From Typha latifolia (Eukaryota > Streptophyta > Magnoliopsida > Poales > Typhaceae), in contig CM034100.1 of NCBI GenBank assembly GCA_019914945.1, forward strand, positions 1,997,209 through 2,061,208: a stretch of 64,000 bases of DNA, given 5' to 3'. How positions within the stretch are numbered: position 1 is the first letter of the stretch; each line of letters starts with the position of its first letter. Below, piece after piece: positions 34,885 through 46,999 of this stretch. A program made the position numbers and the translations under genes. Under the pieces are notes generated by a model, which did no database searches, had not been told where the DNA came from, and worked only from the letters and a program-made list of their open reading frames with translations.

Positions 34885-37485
34885 GTAGAGCAAAAGAGAG
34901 GTGAGGTATTGAGATTGCAAAAAATGCTAGCAATTTTACTATATTATTTCACTCAAGATGAGCAATACAGCTCCATGAAGGATCTTCTTCTGGCCCAATA
35001 GAATAAAGAGCAACTGATAAGGTGTGACTTTTTCCTTGCTCTCAATGTATATGACGACATTTCTCACTATTCCCAGAACTAAGAAAGTTTGAAGCCTGGA
35101 AAAGTTAGTCCTACATAGAGGCTGTTTGTTTTTTAGACTTTACTATAATTCCTCAAATAATGATGGATGTTCTATTACTTCCCTTATCACTGTAAACTTT
35201 AAGAATGTAGAGAAATCATTAACAACCAATAGATTGGAAGAGTTCTATAATAACCTGGGAAGACTGCGTTCAACTTGAAATGACTAATGACTTTAATTTT
35301 TTTTTTTTTTTTACAGAGAGAGTAGAGGGAGATAGAATGCCCTTATGCAAAATGCTATATTGTTTAAATGCTCACCAAGGGCCATTTAGATTCTTCTTCT
35401 TTTTTCACTTCATCGGTTTAGAGAGGGAACAACAGCCCATGCCTCTTTGCTTACCAAAAGGATACAAAAGAAGGCATACCTTTAATTGCCATAGGGTGTC
35501 ATTTTCTCTTCAATATCACACATTTGAATCTTGATAGCAATGTCTACAGAAGAGACAGCTGCCTTTAGCCCCTTCTTTTAAGCCTGATGCCATTCACTCC
35601 TTAATGAAGGAAGGAAGCTTGCTTACCCCTTATCCTTAAGTGGGTCTCACAAGGTGTGAGTGATGGGCTCACAAAGGGAACCAGAAACAGATACCTTCTT
35701 TTTCATGGACTTTATTTGAAAGGAGAGGGAAAGGCACACCATTTTAGAGAGAGCAAGCAAAAGGGACGTGTGAAAATAACAAACGTAGATGCAAAAATAT
35801 ATTGGCCTTCCAATACTTACCAATGTCAAAATTTTAAAGTTTGGCCTACAAAAACAATAGTTCTCTGTGATGATGAAATATGAAAGCATCTGTAGTAATT
35901 CTTTTTCAGCCTCAAATAGGAAAACCAGCTTCATGTGGGGTCTCAGATAGAGATCTCACTTGTGGTGGCCTGGGGTGTGGGCCAATTAAAATACACAGCT
36001 TTGCTCTGTAGTTCTTTGGAAAGAAGGGGAAAAAGTGGTCAGATGCACTTAGCAAGGAAACCCTCAAAGTTATTATGGACCAATTGCAATAAGGTGGATC
36101 CCTTCCACTGCCTAAGTTTCATAATTAACCTTTTCATCCAAGAACAAGCACCACACTGGAGAAGTGGAGAGCCAATGCGCCATGACCAATGTGCCACAGC
36201 ACCTAGGCATCTTTCCATATATGGAAGGTTATATAACATTTGGCATGAGAAAAGAGACTTTGCCCATAAATATTCTAATGCATAGCCTAACAGAGAGAAT
36301 AATTTTAATACTCATCAAACTATGGGAAGCCATTCGTGTAAATCCAAAGTGCCTTTTTTTTTTAATCTTTAAAAAGAAAATTTCACGTGTGGAGAAGAGT
36401 GTGGGTTCACGGATCTGGATGGTTTATCATAATGGGTGGGGGAGTTGCAGGATAATTCCACCAGAGATGTGCCTAGGAACTCTAATTTTGGCAATGAACT
36501 GGAAGAAAGCATATTCTATTGGCTTTGCTCCAGGGAAGAAGAAGAAGAAGAAGAAGAAGAAGAAGAAGAAGAAGAAGAAGAAATCATATGAAATTGTGTA
36601 TCAAAATTGTTTATAATGGTATTGAGAGAGGAGGGAAAACAAGGGAGGCATCTTATCTTTCCTTTAATTTTTGGGATACCCCACTTGGGAAGTCATTTTC
36701 CAGCACCATTTAACTTTTTTTAGGCTTTTGGCGGCAAGAATCCACTCCGGATCATCCAAGAACCAATGATAGGATGAAGTTGGCCAAGTTGTGGGGGCCT
36801 CGAATTACTCGTGCTCTTCAATGCAGCCAACTTGCCGGGTCCCAAATGCCGGTCAATATACTATGCCGCATTTTGGTGAAAGGAACCGCCACTACTAAAG
36901 TAGGCCCACACGAACGGCCATTTTGTATTAAAACTGTATTATTCAAAGCACATCTTTACAATTGGATTAAAGAGAGATTAAGGTACAAGTCAAACCCTCT
37001 CAATAACCAATCAAGAAATAAGAAATGAATCGGGCTACTTATTATTAACAGTACTGATCAAAATTAGCTACCTAACGCACACTTCAATCAGGAAAAAAAG
37101 AAGAAACAAGAATACAAAATTTGACTCTTGAAAGAGAATACATTGGTCCCACACAGTTGGATGAGCATGGAACAAGACATCAACAGGCAGCCACTTCGTT
37201 TGATGTGATGCTCAACCGAGTAAAATGGCTCTTTATGTGTCTGGGCGAGTTCATGTAATATATTTATGCCTATAATATTGAGCAAATAGAGAGGTGCTCA
37301 ATTCTGCAAGCTCTTCTTCTGGAGAGACAAGTAAATCAACCTTCTTCTCATTCACATTGAAATAGAACAGTGGGACCAAAAATAAATAACATCAGGAAGG
37401 TAGGTAAAACTGAAAAAGTATATATCTTTTTTTTCTGGAAAAATTGGCAAGAAGATGAATGCGATGGTGGAGCAGTAAAAGACTT
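34885..37485. other. Spacer between MIR169 and RPL24
   Basis: No supported gene. A T run lies near 35299-35313 and a (GAA)n repeat at 36535-36582. Near 36823 there is CAGCCAACTTGCCGGG, which looks like miR169 with its middle missing (see rejected items). The final few hundred bases include the 3' UTR of RPL24. Confidence 0.5.
36535..36582. repeat. (GAA)n microsatellite
   Basis: About 15 GAA units in a row. Lys-rich and Arg-rich open frames across it are artefacts of the repeat. Confidence 0.95.
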
Positions 37486-39105
37486 TCATCGTTTCCCACC
37501 GCCACCACCAAGCTTAGGTCCTTTGGGAGCTTTGGCGATGGTTTTGGCATGGGAACTTTTCTGTGACTTGGCCGTCAGCTCAGCCTTCTTAGCTTTCTTC
37601 TCATCCTTGGTTTTCTTTATCCGTTCCTTGATCTCACTACAGAAAACAGTATCTAATATGAGTTCGTCAAACAGATAACAGACAGTCAGAAACATAAGAA
37701 TGCCTTTAAGGATATCAGCAAAACTTGCATATATCTAAGGCAAAGGGCAGAACTAGCTCAAGGTCCCAAGAGAAAATTAAAATCATAACTGTTTTATGTT
37801 ATTATTGTAGGATCCAATCACAAAAGATCTTGAAGGATTATTTATATACTGATTCCAGCTGATCAATATGGTTCTTACATGGCAAATAATAGTAAGGTTG
37901 CATGCCACATTAAGAAAGATGCCGCATGATATTAAAAAGAGGACAGCAATTAAAAGGGAAGGAGAATCAAATACTGTCCTATAATATGTCGTATGAATAA
38001 AGGTTAGACATTATAGTATGGAACTCCAAGCAAAAAGAGAAGATAAAGATTAACAGCTAGTTAATCTTTATATTATTTCTTCCAACTAAACAGTGTAACC
38101 TGAGTCTATAATTATCACCGAGAGGTCAGGAGAAAAAATTAATACCGAAGTGCAGCCTCCCTCGCAGCATCACGAACTTCAGCCTTCTCTGTTCTTCTCT
38201 TCTGAATGACTTCCAAAGTAGCACCGACAATAGACCTAGAATAAGGCTTCTTCGTGGCACGGCGTCTCTTCTTAATAGCCTCAGCATGTATGTCCTGACA
38301 TCAAAACAAAAAAAATAACTATCAACAAAAGTGTTGTCAAATTCAGTTTATAAAGTTAGTACCTTCCATGACAAAAGTGTATAGCTTCCAAGCATACCAT
38401 ATTTACTCTTAAAAGACACATTGCACAAAATATGTATTCAACCTGAAAATAGATAAATATGTCAAAAGTTACCTTCTTGTGCTGCTTTCTATACATTGCT
38501 GTCCAGGTAAGCTTGGCAGGCTTCAAACGGTTGTGAAAGTACCTCTTGCATTTTGAGTTGGCAAAAAGGAAGACCTGAAAGACAAAGGCACATTAAACAT
38601 AACCGTGTTAAAGATTTGAAAATACAAAGCATAAAGATATTTACAGTATAAATGAATGTCCTAAACATCAAATATGCTCACCTGAGAGTCACTTCGAATA
38701 AATCTAATTCCTTTGCCGGGGTATATCTTTGCGCCACTAAAACGGCAGAGCTCAGTCCTGACATTTAAGCATGCCGATATTCATAAATGACTTACAAATT
38801 ATAATTCACGCATACTCAGAACCAGCAGTTTAGGTTGAGAGCAAAGAAGCTATGGGAAGATCAATGCTTAGGAAAGATCATAAAAATTCAGATAAACAGT
38901 TCAACATAAGTTCTTGGAAAATGGTGGCATGAGAACTGCCAAGACTATCTCAATGCTTAAATGAGCTCAACTACAACAAGCAGATGAACCAAAGAAGATG
39001 GCATTCAAAGGGTTCGCAATCAACAGTACCAAAATGGGGTAAAATCTTCTGAGAAAATATGCCAGTATAAGAAACTGTGGGGAGGAATACATACTTGAGA
39101 ACCAT
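37486..39105 (-). CDS. RPL24: 60S ribosomal protein L24 (eL24)
   Basis: Five coding exons on the minus strand: 39095-39105, 38682-38757, 38473-38574, 38146-38294 and 37486-37636, giving 162 residues, the normal plant length. The start is [20 protein letters not shown], then [20 protein letters not shown] and a basic helical tail ending [11 protein letters not shown]. The protein sits in the large ribosomal subunit near the subunit interface; plant L24 is also needed for reinitiation after upstream ORFs. The first coding exon holds only 11 coding bases, and a further intron of about 1.7 kb splits the 5' UTR (39140-40834). The leader exon carries a telo-box. The gene faces the RING gene across a short gap. 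Confidence 0.97.
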
Positions 39106-39346
39106 CCTCTTCGGAATAAGAAATCTTCGGTGCCTTTACCTGTGAACAGAACATCATTGTGGATATAGAAAATAGGCCACAAATAACATTATGAGATGGT
39201 CACAGAACACGTTCAAACATGGTCCATGAGGACACCATCAATTAAACAAGTAAATAACAGCTCAACACAAAGATGATCTGACATGTACCCCCAAAAAAAG
39301 TACAACAAAATGAATCAAATGTGATCACATAGACACCCTATACCCA

Positions 39347-39402
39347 GAAAAGCCTAACTGTCTAACTCGGAAAAGCCTAACTATCTAACTCGGAAAAGCC
39401 TA
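39347..39402. repeat. 23-bp tandem repeat, about 2.4 copies, in the RPL24 leader intron
   Basis: GAAAAGCCTAACT recurs at 39347 and 39370, with a partial third copy at 39393. It lies within the 5' UTR intron of RPL24. Confidence 0.85.
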
Positions 39403-39902
39403 TTTCAAGAAATTGATACCATAGTTACAGGCTATATAGTAAGAAAATCATTTTGCATAGAAGCTCAATGGAAGAAACTGCAAATATTATGGCACACAAG
39501 TCCCAGGGATAAGATAAAGCATTAAGCGCAAAGGGAAGTGACTTTCTCACTAGTATAATGTAGAAATAAGTAAATAGGAATATTCATTCTCATGGCAAAA
39601 CAGGAAATGCAACAGAAATGGAGATTCATACAACAATATATCAATTTGTTGTGTATCTAGCTGCCTAAAATGTAGAAAACTGATATGGGTACAATGAGTG
39701 AGATTTGAAAAACGTAAACATGGAACTTAAGAATGATGTGCGCCAATAAGTTCCAAGGAGATCACCATTGGGCATGGCACCCTAAAACGAAGATTCATAC
39801 TATTGCAACAAAGCCCGAGCCTGTAAATATTTGATAATTGGGGATTACGTATACTGTTCATTCAAATGAAAGCTGATTCAGGAAAATAACATCGGACTTA
39901 CA

Positions 39903-40059
39903 ATGGTAACAATGTCGTATGGAGTAAATGGTCTTATTGTGAGAGAAAAGAATGTTGGGTAATTACAGGCAGGTAGAAAAATGGTAACAATGTCGTCTGG
40001 AGTAAATGGTCTTATTGTGAGAGAAAAGAATGTTGGGTAATTACAGGCAGGTAGAAAAA
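39903..40059. repeat. 78-bp tandem duplication in the RPL24 leader intron
   Basis: Copies start at 39903 and 39981 and differ at a single base in the region compared (GTCGTATGG versus GTCGTCTGG). The near identity points to a recent event. Confidence 0.95.
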
Positions 40060-40835
40060 TGACATGATAATACTGCAAAGCGAACACCCACATTTAATCT
40101 TGCACACCAAGTTTAGGTAACCGAATAATAAAAATTATGCAGGCCTCGATATATGTGCCACTCGAAATATAATGAGTATACCTGTATGGCGAAATTTCGG
40201 AATGTACATTATATTTTAATAAAAAAAAACAAAGAAACAGAGGGAGAAGACTTAAGCAGATGGATTTACTATGTAAATGAATAATAGAGTGACAAAGTAA
40301 ATATGCTCACAATTAGGTATGTAAGTTGATCGTTGCAGGCAGCATAAACATGACGCAAAAAGAATGTCCAAAAAGTGTTTGTTGCACACCAAGTTTAGGC
40401 ACCCAAGCGGACAGAAATCAACTGGGGCCTTTACATGTACTGCTCCACATAACAAGTTGATGCATGCATCAAATAGCAAAAGAAAAAATAAAAATAATAA
40501 TGAACTTAGTTTTACCAAAATATAGCAAGGAAAGAAACGGAAACACCAATCCTTCCTGCCTTAGGACAGGATGGAACACATAGGATCTATAGTCCAACAA
40601 ACTTAGAATGTGACAAACAACTGGTGCACTATGCATCTCTGAAGACACTGCAAAGCTAATCGATTTCAATGAAGAAAAAAAAAATGCAAGAATGTGACTA
40701 AGAACACATGTAACACAAGATCTATTTCGATAGAAACATAGATAGCTCATCTCTTAGAAGAATGTAATGAGCTCAAGATCTAGCAAAGGCAATAGCGCAA
40801 TAGAAGATTGGGAAGCAAGGCGACGGAAGTAGACC

Positions 40836-40930
40836 TGAAAAACCTTAGATGCCGATCGAAGCGCCGCTACTTCGGCGCTTCTCTAGGGTTCTTTGCGTGC
40901 TCGCCTTACGATGAGAGAATATATGTATGT
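40836..40930 (-). other. RPL24 5' UTR exon with telo-box
   Basis: On the minus strand a GC-rich leader runs to a donor CAG|GTCTAC at 40835/40834. The matching acceptor, CACAG|GTAAAGG at 39139, lies 34 bases before the ATG. The exon contains AACCCTA (40884-40890), the core of the telo-box found in plant ribosomal protein promoters. The upstream end is only approximate. Confidence 0.6.
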
Positions 40931-41250
40931 GTCAGCGGATCAATCGAGTCCGTGTGATAAGCAGCTCGGGATGCGAAAACTCGGCAAAGTATTCGATATC
41001 CCTGAAGCCGGCAATATCTTTTAACTCGTAATGTAGTCGTTGCAGCTTTCGCTTAATGCGGATAAAAAACAAAAGCAAACCATCTCACTTGGGTCCTTAC
41101 TATTTGTCACGTGAACAGCACATGACCTCCTCCGCTAGTCGGCAGCCCGAATCGGTAGTGGATAGTTGAGGAATGCCGTTTCTTCTGGCCGTAGAGAGAG
41201 AGAGGGTCGTCTCTTTCATCACCTCAACGTGTATTATTCTCCACTTCTCT
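40931..41250. promoter_or_regulatory. Divergent promoter between RPL24 and the RING-H2 gene
   Basis: RPL24 leaves leftward from about 40930, and the RING gene's pyrimidine-rich leader begins rightward by about 41250. The gap between is near 300 bp. It has no clear TATA box for either gene, which is usual for broadly expressed plant genes. Confidence 0.45.
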
Positions 41251-42425
41251 TGCTCCTATCGGCAAGGTTGAGCGCCTTTTGCTCTCCTTTCGAGCCTTTT
41301 TAGCCATAGCCTTTACAAATCCAAGCCCTAGATTTAGACCAGGTACTTCCATCCCTTTCTCTCACAGTTCAACATGGTTCCTTCTTGATCCGGGCTCTCT
41401 CTCGTACGTTTTAGAAAAGATGCGTTCTTTTTTTAATCTGGGTAGTGTTTATTTTGACGAATTTTTGTAGAGAGAGATCAGTCGGTAGTCTAGTTATGCT
41501 CTGCCCGGATATTTTGATGAATTGTTCCTGGGGATTTCTCTGATGATGTTTTAGTTGCTTTATATGGTTTACAGGGCTTATTGTCATCGAATATTTAATA
41601 AGATTGGGGTTTACATTTTATTTACCATTTATCAGTCTTATTTCTAATTTATTATCAATTATTCTAGTTGTTTTGCTCCACTCTCACTAATTTCACTTAG
41701 TGGCTACTTTTTACTGGAAAAATAGGTCGTGGTGTTTAGCTGCTTGTTGAATAATTGGATTGATGATGATCACAATGTCAAGTAGAATAGAAAAAGATCT
41801 GATTATCATTCGTTGAGGTATTCACGAAAAAATTAGGTGCATATCTTAAAGAACCTCTTTTAATATATGTGCCTATGTGCTCTGTATTCTATTTTCTGTG
41901 AGTCTACTTATCGGAGTATCTGATTATATCATAGTTGTAGTTTTCTGGTTAAAATTTTCTCAACATAGAAGATTGTTTTTTTCCTTGCATGGTAGGTGCC
42001 TTAATGGAGATGTGAAGCTGTTTAGGGAGACAAATTTGTACAATGGATAGACATTAACAATTAAGGATAAACTTGAGTTTATCCGGTTTTTCCCATTTTT
42101 TTGTTGCATTTTACATGTTGATGAGAAACATCCAGTTTTAGATTAGAGCAATGTGTAACTGCAAAATCGAAAGATCTGAGTGTTATAGCTCTCTGACATT
42201 TTGTTAAAATGACCACTTTTCAAGCTCACAAGATCTTTATATATTATCTTTTCCTCATATGCCGTATCAATGCACTCAATGTTCAGTGCTTATATAATGT
42301 GTATGACACTTGGCCTTGCTTTTTATTTCACAGGAGAAACTACAAGCTATCCTGATTAGGAAGGAAGCTGCAAGTATTATATTGGCCTCCTTGTATTTCT
42401 ACATTATCGTACAAACATAGCTAAG

Positions 42426-44775
42426 ACGGGTGCCCTTTGTTGCGTGGCCGCTGGGCCACAAGGAGTGAAATCTAATCCAGCTAGTACAGACTTTTCCATG
42501 GATCCAAGTGAACCACGTTGGCGGATGAATTCAAGCTTTTCTCCTCCAACATCAAGGAGATGGGATTGCAGGTTTCAGTCAGATGGGTTACCTCAGATAA
42601 CTCGTGATGCTTCAATAAATGATTCATTATCATTGCTATCAGACAGTAAAAGAAACATTAGTGAATTGGGTAGTGAGCAGTACCCTAATCATTACCATTC
42701 TATATCAGATGGGGCACTTTCTGATCTAGATAGTACGTCGAGCAATTTCCAGGCTCGTCGATGGACATCACTTGTCCAAAGCTATGATCTTGGCGAGTTT
42801 TCCACACCATCAGGAGGTAATTATAGATATTAGGATAAGCTAGAAAGTTCAATGCTGTTTTTCATTGATATTTGTTTATGATTGCTTGTAATAGGTGTTC
42901 TTTTGTCGGCCCAGCTGCTAGAATTTATCATGTTTTGCCTATATCTATTTTCTCATACATGCATTGATTTTTTGATAAGCGAAAGCTTTGTCAGATTGGA
43001 TCTGCATATGAATTTAGTGTGTATATTGGAGCCATCAGCCATTTTATCTTCTTGGCATATGAAATTCTTATGCTCCTGTTAAGTTCATGACTGCACCATA
43101 CTTTACAGCTTGTTCTCTAACAATTTATGAATTATCCATTCTTTGTTGGATACGGGAAGAGAGCAAGCTCTGTTTCTATAGCTGTTAGAAGAATTTGGTA
43201 GTGAAGAAATTCGAGATATTTGAAGCCCACTTTCTGTTTAACCTACAGAGTCTGCAAAGTGAAGGATTTATATTAGCTTACAGAATCGCCTTTTCAATAG
43301 TAGGGTTATATCTTGTCTTCCCTGACCATTTGCTGCTGAGCTGATGTAGTAGGATGCCTTATAAGTCTAGTTGGAGGTATTTGGGGGTAGGCATTGCTCT
43401 AAGTTTTGTATCATACGATGTTTACAAAATGCAGGAAATTGTTCTCAGTAAACTTTCTCAGGTTCATGGTGTATGTTCTGTGTTTATCTTGCCCAGTTGT
43501 TGTAGAAGAGCTTGTAATTGTTGTGCTTTACATGGTTTTCAAGCTATCTCTTTTAAACTAATTCTCAGCTCCTTTTTTTGTTATCAGGAGCAAGGCCTGA
43601 AACTTTTGTATATCCCCCTGAGGTATAATTTCTTTTATCAGTCAATTCATGACGTGTAGGCATTTGATTTTCCCTATGGCTTTGGTGTTGGGAGTAAAGA
43701 TGCATATCCTTACACTTTGTGTGGTGGCTCCTATAAAATGCTAGTAATAACACTTTTTCTCCCTTGATTGCAGAGGCATTTCGCTGGAGGAAACAGTTTT
43801 GGTTCTTTATCCTCACTTTCAGATTCCAGTCAGTGGGCATCCTCTAGCAAGCATCCAATCTTTGTTCCACCTCGTAACTATTCTGGCAGACGCCCATTCA
43901 TGTCAAAACCTGTTTATCCTCTTGTTTTCCGCAATCCTGTGTCAGATGCTGAAGCTGCGATGCTTGAAACTAGTTATGGTGGTAGGATAACATCTGGCGA
44001 TGGTAGCACACCGTCACCTTCCTGGCCTGCAGGTGCAATGAGCCCTGAGCTCAAGTTCCATAGAAACCTAAACGAACAAAGAATGGAGGCTTCTCCAGAA
44101 ACCAACAGAAGTTCAAGGGAAGGATTCAGATGGAGCAATGCCAGTAGTGATTTTGGGCATGATGATGACAATATCGTCACAGACCATATTGGGCTAGAGA
44201 ATCAAAGATGCTCAAGTAATCCTGTACGATATCAAAGATGCGGGTTATGCGAGAGGATGCTTTGGCAGCAGTCTCCGTGGAGTTCAAACCGGATTGTTAG
44301 AAGCAGCGACATGCCAGTTGCTGGGGTTCTTCCATGCCACCATGTCTTTCATGCAGATTGCTTGGAGAAGACCACTCACAAAAGCCAAATTCACGAGCCT
44401 CCGTGTCCTTTGTGTCTCAGATCTGTTAATGTTGAAGGAGGCTCATCTTTCTCAGAACCTCTTTATGTTGCTCTAAGATCCGCTCGTAGGAACAAAGGTA
44501 TTAGTGCTTTTACCAGTACTGCTGACGGCAGTAACAACTTAAACCCAGTTCAGAACGAGGGTGATGTTATGAGAAACAAGTCTCTGCCATTGTCACGACG
44601 AGGTAACTCACTGATGCGGAGCAATTTCAGGAAGCGGTTTTCTTTTAAGGGGAAGATCGGAAAGGATCTTTTTCGTGCAAAAGTATTTAGAAGGCCCGGA
44701 TCATCATCACTATCGTCTTCAGTTCTACGAGATGAGCAAAACCAACCTGAGGATTCTCACGAGACCTCGATGTAG
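42426..44775 (+). CDS. RING-H2 zinc finger protein (probable E3 ubiquitin ligase), possible ACG start
   Basis: Three coding exons, ending at 42816, 43588-43622 and 43774-44775. From the first in-frame ATG (42498, MDPSEPRWRMNSSFSPP) the product is 451 residues. The frame is open further up and there encodes GALCCVAAGPQGVKSNPA right after an ACG codon at 42426. Related plant RING proteins, as I recall them, begin MGALCCVAA, so the ACG sits where ATG is expected; using it gives 475 residues. The RING-H2 domain spans residues 274-332 in ATG numbering: CGLC, then LPCHHVFHADC, then CPLC, with all eight zinc ligands present. The tail is Ser- and Arg-rich. RING-H2 proteins pass ubiquitin from E2 enzymes to targets. 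A leader exon (near 41250-41341) and an acceptor before 42334 indicate an intron in the 5' UTR. Substrates are unknown. Confidence 0.85.
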
Positions 44776-45289
44776 GTAGAATTGATGACTTGGTAGGGTG
44801 CCAGGTTATATTAGAGTCCTTAATATTTGTGAGTCCAGTTAAAGCAAGTTCCATGTACAGTCTACTTGAGAAGCTTAAATTGTAGTCAGAGATATTAGTA
44901 AAAGCCAGTCACGTCCATCTTTGATTTGTATTTTCTTCAGGGATTTCTACTCGTTATTGTTCTAGATATAAGCTGAAAAAACTCAAAAGGAGGAAGGATG
45001 TTTCGTTTTATCTCAGTGCTTTTAACTATTAATCATCCTGTAGAAAGTGAAAGCTTATGGTTGGCTTGTAAGGATTGCGAGCTGTGATGTCGATTTAGAG
45101 CGACATATTGACATAGCATTTGAGTGCGAAATGCTTGTGAAGCTTTCTCTTCTCGCATGTGATTGCTATAATAGCCATTTACTAGCACGCCTCTCCATTT
45201 ACTTCATTCACGCTGTGAGTTAGGTTTGTCTTCTCCTTTTAAGCTTCCAGAGTAACCTCTCTCTCTTCACTCCTTCCTCTTTCTCACAC
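44776..45289. other. Spacer between the RING-H2 gene and the DUF3741-type gene
   Basis: The left half is likely the 3' UTR of the RING gene. The right end (45180-45289) is a CT-rich leader. No other gene is seen. Confidence 0.55.
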
Positions 45290-46078
45290 ATGAAGGACCT
45301 ATCCCTTTTCCTGGTGAAGAACTCCCTGGCATCCAAGATGAAGAGAGGCATCAGAAGCTTCTGCAATGGCGTCGGCTCGACGTCGACTCTGAACCAGAGG
45401 AAGTCCGACCGCGTTGACGTGTCATGCGCTGCAGCTCCTTCGGTCGTTGACTCCTGCATGGAGGAGAGCAACGTAACCGGAAGCCCGTTGACTCTCGAGG
45501 AAATGATCCTGCAACTAGACCTGGAGGAGGAGGCGGCGAGGGTGACTAGGCTCGATGACTATAGTAATCTCCATCGGAGAATGTCCTGCGTGAACAATGC
45601 CGATATCCTCCGGTCGGCGAGGAACGCCCTAAATCAGTATCCTCGATTTTCTCTCGATGGCAAGGACGCCATGTACCGGTCGTCGTTCAGAAACTTCGGC
45701 GGGAGGACCAGCAACTACGAAGGCGGCCGGAAGTCCGCTTCCTGTTCTAGAGGAAGATCTATCAAGGATGGTTATGAAGTGGACTTGGAGAGGACTCTCA
45801 GACTGCCTCCGACTCTGGCCGGACAGAATGTGATATGGTGCAAGCCGGGGGTCGTCGCAAAGCTGATGGGCCTCGACGCACTGCCGGTGCCGGTCAGCGA
45901 TCGGAATGCAAGGAGGAGAGTGAGTCCTTTGGTGAGTAGGAAGCATAACTTGAGGAGGTTGGGAAGGCATGAGCTAGAGAAGGAAAGGATATACATGACC
46001 ATGCATGGCTACAAGCCTAGTAGTCATTCTACCATGAATCCGATCGAGGAGGAATGGCGATTTCGCCATGCTCGCTAA
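45290..46078 (+). CDS. DUF3741-type protein with a VAKLMGLD motif
   Basis: A single exon encodes 262 residues. Near residues 187-199 it has VVAKLMGLDALPVPV, the short conserved signature of plant DUF3741 proteins, the group that includes LONGIFOLIA/TRM-like factors. Before it lies an acidic helix (TLEEMILQLDLEEEAARVTR) that also recurs in relatives. The rest is Ser- and Arg-rich and looks disordered. Proteins with this signature include microtubule-associated organ-shape factors, but this short member lacks the other TRM motifs that I could look for, so its role is unknown. The start is the first ATG after a CT-rich leader and the frame is closed upstream. Confidence 0.8.
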   Translation: MKDLSLFLVKNSLASKMKRGIRSFCNGVGSTSTLNQRKSDRVDVSCAAAPSVVDSCMEESNVTGSPLTLEEMILQLDLEEEAARVTRLDDYSNLHRRMSCVNNADILRSARNALNQYPRFSLDGKDAMYRSSFRNFGGRTSNYEGGRKSASCSRGRSIKDGYEVDLERTLRLPPTLAGQNVIWCKPGVVAKLMGLDALPVPVSDRNARRRVSPLVSRKHNLRRLGRHELEKERIYMTMHGYKPSSHSTMNPIEEEWRFRHAR

Positions 46079-46265
46079 TCCGATTATGGAAGTCCTCCTC
46101 CTCTCTCTTTCTCAGTTCCTAGCTGAGTATTTACCGCTTAAATGTTTTGTAAGTTTACGAAGCTAACGGCCAGAAGATTAGATTCTGAAATGCAGAAAAT
46201 AACGTGGTTAATTTAGTATACTTTTCATTTAACGGGCTAACGGGATCCATTAACCCGTATGGGAT

Positions 46266-46291
46266 GGGCTGGGCTGGGCTGGGCTGGGCTT
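46266..46291. repeat. (GGGCT)n short tandem repeat
   Basis: Five GGGCT units in a row, GC-rich against AT-rich surroundings. Confidence 0.9.
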
Positions 46292-46940
46292 GGGCACTAA
46301 TTTTATTTTATGCATTTACAGTTTACACCTTATATTTTTAATATTTACAGTTAAACGCCAATGACCGGGCAAGCTGTGGGTTTCTTCGATTTTGTTCCGT
46401 GTGCTCGCTGCACGTTGTTTTGTGATATTAAAGACAAGTGGGTGAATCAGCACCGCTAAGTCCAGTGTATCAACTACCCACCAATTCCCACCTCTACTCT
46501 AGTATTCATTCATACTAGAAGAGAAGAGAAGAGATAGAATAGTAGGAATAGCCTTCTCCTCCTTAATTTTGTCAACTACTTATCTTTGCTCCAAGTTGGC
46601 CATGTGAGGCCATGTGCTTCTTTTGAGCTCATTCATATCCAGAGACATTAATCATCCATACAATTTTGAGCATCTCAAGGTATTTATTAGTATAATGCCA
46701 GTCCATGTTAGCAATAGACCAAGGAATATTTCATCAATGCAGCCTCACCCAATGCTTCTGCCTTCTGGAAATTAATATGGAACTCATTGCTATATCAAAT
46801 CCACCGACTGTACTTACTTCTCTTGGAGAAAAAAAAAAGTTTTAATTTTTTTCTTTTTTTTTGCAATTTAATTCCCTTACTATGAATTTTAGAAGGCCAA
46901 GTGGATGTATAAGTTGTGATTTTGGAGCACAATATTATCT

Positions 46941-46943
<3 letters not shown>

Positions 46944-46996
<53 letters not shown>
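46944..46996. repeat. (TA)n microsatellite, about 26 units
   Basis: Long uninterrupted TA run in intergenic DNA. Confidence 0.95.

Positions 46997-46999
<3 letters not shown>

Noticed and set aside
34762..35001. 79-codon Glu-rich open frame on the plus strand
   Set aside because: It is antisense to the MIR169 leader and promoter, including the TATA box, and its Glu content comes from a purine-rich stretch.
36164..36616. 150-codon plus-strand open frame near the GAA repeat
   Set aside because: Its start is unremarkable, it has no known domain, and much of its end is poly-Lys from the GAA repeat.
36820..36850. CAGCCAACTTGCCGGG, resembling a second miR169
   Set aside because: It lacks the central GGATGA bases, and the flanking GGCCAAGTTG is not a convincing star arm. 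Chance similarity or a decayed copy at best.
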